The notes beneath the pieces are model-generated. The model did no database searches. It had not been told where the DNA came from and was given only the letters and a program-made list of their open reading frames with translations. A DNA stretch of 58,666 nt from Saprospiraceae bacterium (GTDB lineage Bacteria; Bacteroidota; Bacteroidia; Chitinophagales; Saprospiraceae). The stretch covers positions 1 through 58,666 of the forward strand of contig JAHDIE010000016.1 in the NCBI GenBank assembly GCA_020630955.1. The letters run 5' to 3'. The translations under genes and the position numbers were made by a program. Positions 33,352 through 42,252 of the stretch are shown here, in pieces (the first letter of the stretch is position 1; each line of letters opens with the position of its first letter).

Positions 33352-36300
33352 CTATTCTATTTTAATCAATTTCTTAATTGTCTTTACTCCATTTACAAAC
33401 ACTTTGGTTGTATAAACCCCTGGTGGAACTAAACTCCAATCATATTTAAGACGGTTCATCCCAGCATTTAGATTCCCATCTGCGAATCCTTCAATTTCTA
33501 TTTTTTTACCACTAATATCCCAGAAAGAAATATTTGCGGAAGCATCATTATGAACATCTATTTCTATAGTTAATTCATTGATAAATGGGTTTGGCGCAAT
33601 AGAAATTTTAGCCTCCCTAACAGTACCATTGTTAATAGCCACAACTTCAGAATATGATGCGTAACCATTTATATCATACTCCACAATTCTATAATAAGCC
33701 AAATCAATATCCTCAATATTATAATCTTCGAAATAATATTCTTGTAATGATATTGAAGAAGTTGCCATTACTTTTTCAAGAGGAGTAAACGCACTTTCTC
33801 CCTCAACCCTACGTTCCACTTCAAAGTGAGAAGTGTTATTCTGAAACGCAACAATCCATTCGATTAAATTATATGCTCCTCTATTCTCTCCGAACACATT
33901 AACCCAATCAACAGCAACAACTGTTCCTTCCACAAGACCTATATCCACATTCTCTAATACCATACCTGGAGTTAAAGAATACATAGCGGTTGTATTTAAT
34001 CCATTACTATTATCTACATCACTATCCATCTCTTCATCATCTCCAACATTAGCAACGGTCACCAAATAATTATCCGGTGGTACCACCTTTAAATAATAAT
34101 CATCTTTTCCTAAGTAATCAAAGACATAAGAACCCTCAGAATCAGTGGTTTGACTATCTATCATTTCATGCGAAACTGCATCATATAATTCAATGATTAC
34201 ATCTGCCATTCCAAATTCATCAGTATCAGCCAATCCATTATTGTTATTATCAAAAAATACCGTATTTCCGATTGTCGCCATTGGGTAATATCCAGCAGAA
34301 ATATCACAATATTCTTCGCCTGATAATATGGTAAAGGTATCTGTCGTATTCGGACCATTCATACCCGTAACATCACTATCATTTGCAGATCCACCTACTC
34401 CTGGCACTACTGGCACTAAACCAAATGGAGGAATCATGAATTCTAAATAATACGTACCTGGAGGCAAACAAAATTTATAATAACCATCATCTGAAGGAGT
34501 TCCAGGTTTTGGACCTGTATGTACATAATCATACTCAAAAAATCCTGTGGATAACCCTTGCTTCCAAACTCTTACCTGCATTCCATTAATTCCATTTTCT
34601 TCAGGATCCCACTGATCATTTTGATTGGTATCAAACCAAACCAATTCTCCTACAGGTATACATATGTGGATTCCAGCATCAATGATGGTGTTTCCACTAT
34701 TGTGATTTATCAATGAAGTGGTGCCCAAACCATTGGCGTTATCAACATCACTATCTACACTGTCATCTCCAACATTAGGCAATGTGAAGCTGTATTCATC
34801 TGGAACCCCAAAATGCACAATATAATTTCCAAATGGGATATCCTCAAACAAATAACCGCCAGAATTATCTGTAAAATCCGTGGACACCAATACACCTTCA
34901 TCAGTAAACAAACTTACAGGAATATTGTCTATAGGTCCGTCGCCGGTACCCTGGGTACCATCTCCATTTTGATCCTCCCAAACTTCACCACTGATGTCTC
35001 CACTTCCACTACAATCTAAGCCAGTAAAGCTAGCTGCTGTAATATCGAAATTACCACATGCATCAGATACTGTAAACATCACTGTATAAGTAATTCCAAA
35101 ATTTATAACTCCTCCAACCCAATCGTTTGTCCATGTTACTGCTCCTCCACAATCATCTGTTGCATTTGCTCCTCCATTAGCATTTAACCACGCATCAAAA
35201 GAAGCTTGAAGATCACTAGGACAATCTACTATCAAATCGCTTGCTTGGTTATTTATATTTGGAGCTGAGCTATCTATACTTTCAAGTGTCATTCCACATT
35301 GAATGGTTGTTACACCATCAGTTATCGTAAAACTTCTAAGGACAACCAGTGGATCATTTGCACAACCCGTTCCACTTGGCGAATCTGAGGCCGTTATAAC
35401 AACGTCTCCACAAGGTGCTGGGAAGGTAGAAATTGAACCGCCCATATTTGCAAATATAATTGCATCCATGCCACCATCAGAATCAGCATTTAAAAACTCA
35501 GCGGGAATTGCTGGAAAGTTAGCACAACTAATGTTATTCATATTCGGCGGACAAGTAGCTTGCAAGTCACAGCACATATTCTGTGTAATCATGACAGAAC
35601 CAGAACATCCAACATTATCCGTTGCAGTTAAGTTATAGGTTCCTTGATCACCACCAACGACATCTTCAGATGTTGAGTTATATCCGTTTGGTCCTGTCCA
35701 AGCATAGGAATATGGACCTGAGCCTCCAGAAACTGTCACATCTATATCAACCAGTCCGTTAACACAATTGGTATTAAAAGAAATATTAAGCCCACCGGTA
35801 TTCATCAATTGAGGATTGTCAATCGCCATACAATTATCACAATCTCTTACTACTACTAAATAATCACCTGAAGGTAAATTATTAAAGGTATTTGATATTT
35901 GATAATTCATTCCTCCATCTACACTATACTCTAAAGCAGAGCATCCAGAGCCCGTTTTTGGTGTCGCATTTATGATCATCGAACCATTATCAAGACCACA
36001 ACTTGGATCTTGCTCAATGATATTATCTATAATTATTGGACTGGGCTCAAGAATATCTATACCGCATACCGCAGAACAAGCTCCAGCATCTGTCACGGTA
36101 ATATTGTAAAAGCCAGCAGGTAAATCAGTATCTGAATTACTTGTATTTGCCGCATCATTGGACCATGAATAAGTATATGGACCTGTTCCACCATTAGGAG
36201 TAATTGCAATAGAACCATTTGTACCTGCATTACAAGTTACATTCTGAATATTTGATGTACAAAACATTCCTGAATCACAACAATTATTTTGTGTATAAGA

Positions 36301-37764
36301 ACCTGCAGCCGTACATCCATTTGAGTCTGTAACGGTAACTGAGTATGTACCCTGTGGACCATTTACTTCATTTGGCATAGGATTGGTAAATCCTGGCTCA
36401 CCTGTCCAAGCATAACTATAAGGTGCAAGGCCTCCAGAGGCCATCACTGTTATACTTACCATGGTTCCTGAAATACAAGAAGAGTTCATTAAATTGACTG
36501 ACACTCCTCCTGCATCCATTAAACTTATCGTTTGCATTGCAAAGCAGCCATTAATATCTGAAACCACTATGTCATAACTTCCAGCTCCTAAATTTGTAAA
36601 AGTATTTGATGATTGTGAAGTCATTCCTCCATCAATGCTATAACTCAAGTCCGCCAAAGTAACATTCGACGGTGGTGTTGCTGTAATCGTTATCGAACCA
36701 TCCGTTCCTCCACACATTGGATTGACTGGAGTAACGTTATCGATGGTTAAGGCTGTAGCTTCCAAAACATCAAAACCACAAACCGTTTGACAACCTAGTG
36801 CATCTGCAATAGTAACATTATAAAATCCACCTGAAAGATTGTTTGCAATATTGCTTGTCAATGCCCCATCATGAGACCAAGTGTACATATAAGGTGCAGT
36901 ACCACCTACAGGCGATACATTGATGGATCCATCACCATCACCATTACAAGTAACATTGGTAACTACTCCCGAACAAAACATAGAGGCGTCACAACAATTA
37001 TCAACAGTATAATCGCCAACTGCTGAACATCCTTCCCTGTCTGTGACTGTCACCATATAATTACCAGGCGGAACAGCCATTAGGTCTTCAGAAATTGCCC
37101 CATTGGACCAAAGATAGGTGTATGGTAGTGTTCCTCCATTAGCGGTAATATCTATGGATATGGTGCCACCAGGATCACACATTGCACTTACTACATCAAC
37201 CGTGACACTATCGGCATCTACCAATTGTCTACTTTCAATAATAAAACAACCATTTATGTCAGCAACTATGATTAAATAATCACCTGCTCCTAACCCTGTA
37301 AATAGGTTTGATGTTTGGAATGTTGCACCTCCATCAATGCTATACATTAGGTCAGAAAGTGATCCTCCTGATTGAGGCACAGCTGTTATTTCGAGACTAC
37401 CATCCATTAACCCACACATTGGATCAACCTCTACAACATTTGTTATCGTAATGGGTGTTGGTTCAAAAATCTCTACAGTACAAACTTCCGAACTCCCAAC
37501 CGCATCGGAAACGGTAATCATATATGTCCCAGCATTTAAGTTAGTAGCTTGGTTTGTATTGATTACAGGATTGTGAGACCATTCATAATCATATGGGGCG
37601 GTTCCACCTGATGGTGTAAATGTAATGATTCCTGTAGCTTCTCCATTACACACAACATCCTGTGTTGTGTGCGTACAGAATTGTGCGCTTGCTGATGTTA
37701 CAACAAAAAGCATAGCGATACTTAGAATCAGAGTTGTTCCAACTCGATTAAGGAGATTTTCCAT
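33352..37764 (-). CDS. Giant T9SS surface protein: SprB repeats, HYR, SdrD-like B repeats, sorting domain
   Basis: The 1470-residue protein has a signal peptide (ending SASAQ, residue 27). Three tandem units of about 238 residues follow (about 28-258, 258-496, 496-733), each with SprB-type repeats (VTCNGDGDGSINVSPVGGT; GFYNVTIADALGCQTVCG) and each opening with a CCDxxMFC-like junction. An HYR-like region (about 735-915) and three SdrD-B/Cna-B-like repeats come next (GEVWEDQNGDGTQG, VWFDTNQNDQWDPEENG, VFFDNNNNGLADTDEFG). The last ~85 residues are a T9SS type A sorting domain (IAPNPFINELTIEI ... KKLIKIE). SprB repeats occur in gliding adhesins. It lacks the dockerin-like cassette of its three neighbours. 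It probably acts as a surface adhesin. Confidence 0.9.
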   Translation of the reverse strand: MENLLNRVGTTLILSIAMLFVVTSASAQFCTHTTQDVVCNGEATGIITFTPSGGTAPYDYEWSHNPVINTNQATNLNAGTYMITVSDAVGSSEVCTVEIFEPTPITITNVVEVDPMCGLMDGSLEITAVPQSGGSLSDLMYSIDGGATFQTSNLFTGLGAGDYLIIVADINGCFIIESRQLVDADSVTVDVVSAMCDPGGTISIDITANGGTLPYTYLWSNGAISEDLMAVPPGNYMVTVTDREGCSAVGDYTVDNCCDASMFCSGVVTNVTCNGDGDGSINVSPVGGTAPYMYTWSHDGALTSNIANNLSGGFYNVTIADALGCQTVCGFDVLEATALTIDNVTPVNPMCGGTDGSITITATPPSNVTLADLSYSIDGGMTSQSSNTFTNLGAGSYDIVVSDINGCFAMQTISLMDAGGVSVNLMNSSCISGTMVSITVMASGGLAPYSYAWTGEPGFTNPMPNEVNGPQGTYSVTVTDSNGCTAAGSYTQNNCCDSGMFCTSNIQNVTCNAGTNGSIAITPNGGTGPYTYSWSNDAANTSNSDTDLPAGFYNITVTDAGACSAVCGIDILEPSPIIIDNIIEQDPSCGLDNGSMIINATPKTGSGCSALEYSVDGGMNYQISNTFNNLPSGDYLVVVRDCDNCMAIDNPQLMNTGGLNISFNTNCVNGLVDIDVTVSGGSGPYSYAWTGPNGYNSTSEDVVGGDQGTYNLTATDNVGCSGSVMITQNMCCDLQATCPPNMNNISCANFPAIPAEFLNADSDGGMDAIIFANMGGSISTFPAPCGDVVITASDSPSGTGCANDPLVVLRSFTITDGVTTIQCGMTLESIDSSAPNINNQASDLIVDCPSDLQASFDAWLNANGGANATDDCGGAVTWTNDWVGGVINFGITYTVMFTVSDACGNFDITAASFTGLDCSGSGDISGEVWEDQNGDGTQGTGDGPIDNIPVSLFTDEGVLVSTDFTDNSGGYLFEDIPFGNYIVHFGVPDEYSFTLPNVGDDSVDSDVDNANGLGTTSLINHNSGNTIIDAGIHICIPVGELVWFDTNQNDQWDPEENGINGMQVRVWKQGLSTGFFEYDYVHTGPKPGTPSDDGYYKFCLPPGTYYLEFMIPPFGLVPVVPGVGGSANDSDVTGMNGPNTTDTFTILSGEEYCDISAGYYPMATIGNTVFFDNNNNGLADTDEFGMADVIIELYDAVSHEMIDSQTTDSEGSYVFDYLGKDDYYLKVVPPDNYLVTVANVGDDEEMDSDVDNSNGLNTTAMYSLTPGMVLENVDIGLVEGTVVAVDWVNVFGENRGAYNLIEWIVAFQNNTSHFEVERRVEGESAFTPLEKVMATSSISLQEYYFEDYNIEDIDLAYYRIVEYDINGYASYSEVVAINNGTVREAKISIAPNPFINELTIEIDVHNDASANISFWDISGKKIEIEGFADGNLNAGMNRLKYDWSLVPPGVYTTKVFVNGVKTIKKLIKIE

Positions 37765-37788
37765 TGCAAATGTTTTACCTATTAAAAT

Positions 37789-37816
37789 ATGCTAGACCTC
37801 AATAAAGGCCTAGCAT
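37789..37816 (-). terminator. Intrinsic terminator after the 1407-residue protein gene
   Basis: On the minus strand ATGCTAGGCC pairs with GGTCTAGCAT (arms 37789-37798 and 37807-37816, one G-U wobble), followed by ATTTTAAT. The wobble pairs only on the minus strand, matching the direction of the gene that ends at 37826. It also sits just before the start of the gene at 37764. Confidence 0.75.
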
Positions 37817-37825
37817 AGTATTACT

Positions 37826-40800
37826 CTATTTAATATGGACGACACGAAGATTGTGATCAAAAGACTTCGTTTGGATCTTTATCAACATGGTTCCGTATTC
37901 ATTTATGTCCTGATGTGTAAGAGAAATAGTATTATTTCCAGCATTCAAGCTGACTTCTTTTGTATTAATCAATTGACCTGCAATATTGTATATTAATATT
38001 TGGCCTTCTTGCGCTTCTTTTACCATGATATCAATATTTGTTTCATTGGTCCAAGGATTCGGATTCGCATTACTCACTGCATATGACAAACCTTCCTTAG
38101 CATCAAGACTTACAAATCTTGCTTTTAAGTTTTCATCATAAATTTCGGCATTCAATCTTTCCTCGCTGATCCTAGGAACACCTACTGAACCAATACCCAC
38201 GATACTAAACAACTCTTCTCCTGCTTCTATCTGCATACCTTCCGCAATATCATAACTAAGAAGCAATTTATTTCCCTGTATCTTATATTGACTATTTGAT
38301 GGCTTCCATGCTCCTGCTATAAGTTTTTCAATCTCAAAGCTTTCATCCAACTCTAGAACCATTTGTGCTCCTACCATCGTAATTTCTTCACTTCCGTAAA
38401 TGACTATCTCACTTCCAACTTGGTTCTCTTTAATGTCATACTTAAGCTTTAACTTACCAGACCGAGTTTCAACGTTCATTCCATTTTGCAGATTCATTTG
38501 TACTGAACCATTAACATCTCCCATCTTTACACCTACAAAATCAATCAACATATCTGAATCCAATGATGGAATTATATAATTTTCATTAAAACTTACATTC
38601 CATGGATTTTGATCATCCGTAAACTCATGTTCTGAATCGATAAATTTCCAACTATCAACACTTGGTAATTCATCATAAATTCCTAATATTAATTTTCTTA
38701 ATTGGATTAAATCCAAAGCTGAAATTGATTCTGATAAGTTCACATCCGCTGCAATCAATTTGTAAGGACTATCTAATAAAGTCATTTCAAGAATATGTCT
38801 CTGTATCATGACAATATCAATTGTAGTTACACCATTGAGATAATCATCACTCTTTTTTGGATTTACTTCATATTGACCACCAATTGGCATATTAGGAAAT
38901 GCATATTCACCTGACTCGTTGGTCATTTCTGGCTGCAATGGACTACCCATCAAGTTGACCTCTACGTTCTCTACTTCAAGATCATTTTCTGTTTTGATGA
39001 CACCACTTACATCTGCTCTCATATCTTGGATTCCATCACATATATCAACTGAATTATTATCTTGAACATCTACAAATGTTTCACAGATTGCATACAATCC
39101 TGTATTAAGGTCTGTTACCCAAAGTTCTACATAATAGATTCCTAAGTCGTCGCAATCAAGTTCCAGATTAGTATCTTCTATGTCTGCTGAGAAACTTACA
39201 ACTATTTCGTTTCCACAAGGTTGGAAACTCTCCTGATTAAAGTCACTTGCCCATAATACCACCATCTCATTATCAATTTCTCCGTCACCATTTGTATCCA
39301 TTGGGTTCAAGTCTACACTAAGTCCATAAACACAAATTGCTTGTGGTGGTTTACTATTTTCTATTTTAAGTGGTTGTATGCAATATGTTTCATTTCCACA
39401 TAGATCCTCTACTGTCCACTCTATAAGGTGATCTCCTACTGGGTAAAGGCCGGTAATATTATATCCATCTCCAGATTCTTCGTAAATCCCATCACCATTC
39501 AAATCTAATCTCCAAGTATGATCGAGATCCATTGTACAATCATCCATACCCATAACGGTAACATCAATTTGTACTTCATCACAATTTCCATCGTTACTTG
39601 AGAATACAACAGGTGCACAAGTTACTTCTGGATCAATTGTATTCGATATTACCAAAACTTGGTCGTATTCATAAGTTGAATATTCATCATCAATCACTTC
39701 ACACCAATTTATCAAGGTCCAATGTCTTATTATTTTAAAACATGCATCAGAACCAGGCACCGCTTCAAATACTTCATCTTCCCAATTGTACCCTACAAGA
39801 TCACATTGTCCTTCTGCAACGGTAGGAAAATCATAAGGGGCTTCCAATCTATCCGGTTCCAAATTGTTGGTATTACAACCTTCCAGATAAAAATCCAAAG
39901 GCCAAATGATGTCGGATTCGTTAAATGGATCAGCAGGAAGGATAGTTATCCTTTGTTCACAAGATGAAATAATTTCACCATTTGAGTCAGTTGCATATAT
40001 TTCCCTGATAATTACACCAGTATTACACTGATCTACCTCATTAATAATATTCTGTTCTACATTGTTTGGATTGAGACAATTGTCAGTTACAACAGGTTCA
40101 CCAAAAAATACATTAGGATTATTTAAATCATACGCATCTGTACAATAGATCGTCATGTCATCTGGACATGAAATTACAGGAGCAATTTTATCCTGTACAT
40201 GGACAACGACCATACATTCGTTAAAATTACCAGAATGATCTACTGCTCTCAATACAACCATTACTTCTTGTCCAACATCTTCACAACAGAAAAATACTGA
40301 ATCATCAAACTCTATATCTTCATCAGTACAAGAAGGATCCATTCTTCTCACGAGTATTTCTTTTAGACCACATTCGTCATGACTGCCATCATCAAAGGTT
40401 CCAGCCCATACCTCTGTATTACCATCAGAAGGCAATGAAACAACAGTATTTATCTCACAGACGGTAACTGGTTGCGTGTTATCTGTTATCCATACATCAA
40501 CATCTAAACTTGTGCTATTATAGCAACCATCATAAACTGTATAGGTCACAGTATTAGGACCAACTGGCAAAGAAACCAGTCCACCATTTGAGTTTTCAAG
40601 AAACCCACCTGGATATTGGACATCTACATGCGAAATATCTCCACATGCATCGTAGGCCTCCACTGGTGGCAAATATATTTCTCCTTCACATCCATAAACT
40701 GTTGATCCCTGCAAAGGGCTTATTGATTCAACAACAGGACCTTCATCATCAGTTATTTCTATAAATTGAACACCTGTACTTGCAAACTCTCCAGCACAAT

Positions 40801-42049
40801 GCCACTCTCGTACTGTCCAAGATCTCATTATCTTTTTGGTACAACCATGATTTAAAACTTGATCAGAATAATCAACATAAATATTACACAATGGACTTGC
40901 AGTACCTGGATTCAATGGATTTCCATATATATAAGGAACACCAGTACCTGAACCTGTCATAGGATTTGGATGAGGATTTCCATTGCTATCTACTACAAAA
41001 ATATCATCACATGATAATCCTGAACCAGTAAATGGAGAGATGTCATCTGGAAATTCAATGTCATCTAATTCAATTCTTTTAACATATATTTCTACAATAC
41101 AAGGAACGCTTTCGATTCCATTACCATCCACTGCAACATATGTCCGAGTCACCTTTGAAAGATAGTCTGGATCACAATCAAATGGTTCATTCACTTCATC
41201 AATGATTACTAATTCTGCTTCATTCGCGCAATTATCTGCTGAAATTGGCAAATCAATAAAATCCAAACCATTACAAGTAGTAATGATTGGCTCGATTGGA
41301 CAAGTAATCTGGGGTGGAAATTTATCTTCCAATAAGACTGTAGACCAGCACGAATTACCTCCACCAACAACTTCTACTGAAGCGGTTAACTCTTTTTGTA
41401 ACGCATCGGCAGTTAAAAGTACTCCATTAGGGTAAGCCTCTCCCATGATGTTACCATACTCATCTGTAATTTCTAATTTGAAATGAGAGACACATCCCAT
41501 GGTCGTTTCAGAATCTGAAATTAGCATAAAAGGTGTGACCAAAATCTCACAATCTTGATTTGCAGAAACATTTAGATTTTGACATGCCATCACTCCATCA
41601 AATCCAGATCTTATGTCAATATTAATTGTACAAGAAAGTACAATGCCATCATCGTCTGAATATTGGTACTCAGCTTGATAAATTCCAGGGACCAATGCAG
41701 TCCCATCTCCAGCACCTGGATAAGAATCTGGGGTTGGCCCTGAAAGTTGCTCTACTACACCTGAAATTGGACAACCCCCTATTGCGATCGGGGTAGCAAA
41801 ATACACGGTAGTATCACAATTAAAATGATCTTGGATAGTTACAACTACATCATTTTGACAATCAAGTTGAATTTCAGAAAGTACCAATTCAGAAGAACCA
41901 TCTATATGTTCATCTAAGTGATTACTTACCGAGAATCCTTTGTTTTCTGAATACAAATCGGGGTTGGGGATGCCTGCATATGCATATATTGAAAATAATA
42001 AGCACATCAAGGACGCAGGTAGTTTACTCCATGAGACCTTAGTCGTCAT
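37826..42049 (-). CDS. Giant T9SS surface protein: HYR modules, dockerin-like, cohesin-like, sorting domain
   Basis: The 1407-residue protein has a signal peptide (ending YAYAG) and repeated HYR/Ig-like modules (PPQITCP, APVISCPDDMTIYC, DNTQPVTVCEIN). Residues about 1010-1060 form a carboxypeptidase-regulatory-like domain (SGVIKTENDLEVENVEVNL). A dockerin-like duplication (YLNGVTTIDIVMIQRHIL and AADVNLSESISALDLIQL, with calcium-loop aspartates), a cohesin-like beta domain and a T9SS type A domain (NPNPWTNETNIDIMV to the C-terminus RVVHIK) complete it. This cassette recurs in the next two genes. The protein is predicted to be exported and attached to the cell surface or matrix; no enzyme motif was found. 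A motif shared with its 53337 neighbour lies upstream. Confidence 0.88.
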   Translation of the reverse strand: MTTKVSWSKLPASLMCLLFSIYAYAGIPNPDLYSENKGFSVSNHLDEHIDGSSELVLSEIQLDCQNDVVVTIQDHFNCDTTVYFATPIAIGGCPISGVVEQLSGPTPDSYPGAGDGTALVPGIYQAEYQYSDDDGIVLSCTINIDIRSGFDGVMACQNLNVSANQDCEILVTPFMLISDSETTMGCVSHFKLEITDEYGNIMGEAYPNGVLLTADALQKELTASVEVVGGGNSCWSTVLLEDKFPPQITCPIEPIITTCNGLDFIDLPISADNCANEAELVIIDEVNEPFDCDPDYLSKVTRTYVAVDGNGIESVPCIVEIYVKRIELDDIEFPDDISPFTGSGLSCDDIFVVDSNGNPHPNPMTGSGTGVPYIYGNPLNPGTASPLCNIYVDYSDQVLNHGCTKKIMRSWTVREWHCAGEFASTGVQFIEITDDEGPVVESISPLQGSTVYGCEGEIYLPPVEAYDACGDISHVDVQYPGGFLENSNGGLVSLPVGPNTVTYTVYDGCYNSTSLDVDVWITDNTQPVTVCEINTVVSLPSDGNTEVWAGTFDDGSHDECGLKEILVRRMDPSCTDEDIEFDDSVFFCCEDVGQEVMVVLRAVDHSGNFNECMVVVHVQDKIAPVISCPDDMTIYCTDAYDLNNPNVFFGEPVVTDNCLNPNNVEQNIINEVDQCNTGVIIREIYATDSNGEIISSCEQRITILPADPFNESDIIWPLDFYLEGCNTNNLEPDRLEAPYDFPTVAEGQCDLVGYNWEDEVFEAVPGSDACFKIIRHWTLINWCEVIDDEYSTYEYDQVLVISNTIDPEVTCAPVVFSSNDGNCDEVQIDVTVMGMDDCTMDLDHTWRLDLNGDGIYEESGDGYNITGLYPVGDHLIEWTVEDLCGNETYCIQPLKIENSKPPQAICVYGLSVDLNPMDTNGDGEIDNEMVVLWASDFNQESFQPCGNEIVVSFSADIEDTNLELDCDDLGIYYVELWVTDLNTGLYAICETFVDVQDNNSVDICDGIQDMRADVSGVIKTENDLEVENVEVNLMGSPLQPEMTNESGEYAFPNMPIGGQYEVNPKKSDDYLNGVTTIDIVMIQRHILEMTLLDSPYKLIAADVNLSESISALDLIQLRKLILGIYDELPSVDSWKFIDSEHEFTDDQNPWNVSFNENYIIPSLDSDMLIDFVGVKMGDVNGSVQMNLQNGMNVETRSGKLKLKYDIKENQVGSEIVIYGSEEITMVGAQMVLELDESFEIEKLIAGAWKPSNSQYKIQGNKLLLSYDIAEGMQIEAGEELFSIVGIGSVGVPRISEERLNAEIYDENLKARFVSLDAKEGLSYAVSNANPNPWTNETNIDIMVKEAQEGQILIYNIAGQLINTKEVSLNAGNNTISLTHQDINEYGTMLIKIQTKSFDHNLRVVHIK

Positions 42050-42092
42050 AACTGTTGATTAAATAGGTTGAATAATAGTATTAACTCGAATA

Positions 42093-42120
42093 GAGCTTAC
42101 TATACTGTTGTCTGGGAGGG
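42093..42120 (-). promoter_or_regulatory. Conserved leader motif shared with the 3694-residue gene
   Basis: On the minus strand this leader contains CCCTCCCAGACAACAGTATA followed by GTAAGCTC, close to ATCTCCCAGCTACAGTAAGC at 53389-53413. Both lie after a -7 box. The likeness is too long for coincidence, but the segment may be a protein-binding site, an RNA element or shared paralogous DNA. Confidence 0.5.
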
Positions 42121-42137
42121 ATAAATGACAATTAAAG

Positions 42138-42145
42138 CAAATATA
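42138..42145 (-). promoter_or_regulatory. Candidate -7 box (TATATTTG) for the 1407-residue protein gene
   Basis: The minus strand reads TATATTTG within TATATATTTG, 89 bases before the ATG at 42049, with an A-tract further upstream. The same box and A-tract occur upstream of the 3694-residue gene. No canonical -33. Confidence 0.55.
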
Positions 42146-42197
42146 TAACTAATTGTTTAATATGTATATAAATATTATGATTTTTTTTAATAAGTAA

Positions 42198-42227
42198 AAT
42201 TCCAGACCCAATTAAGGGCCTGGAATT
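42198..42227 (-). terminator. Intrinsic terminator after the 3694-residue gene
   Basis: On the minus strand AATTCCAGGCCC pairs with GGGTCTGGAATT (12 bp with one G-U wobble; arms 42216-42227 and 42198-42209, loop of 6), followed by TTTACTTATT. It starts about 25 bases after the stop at 42253. Confidence 0.75.
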
Positions 42228-42252
42228 CTTGTCAAATAGTCTGTAACTGCTA

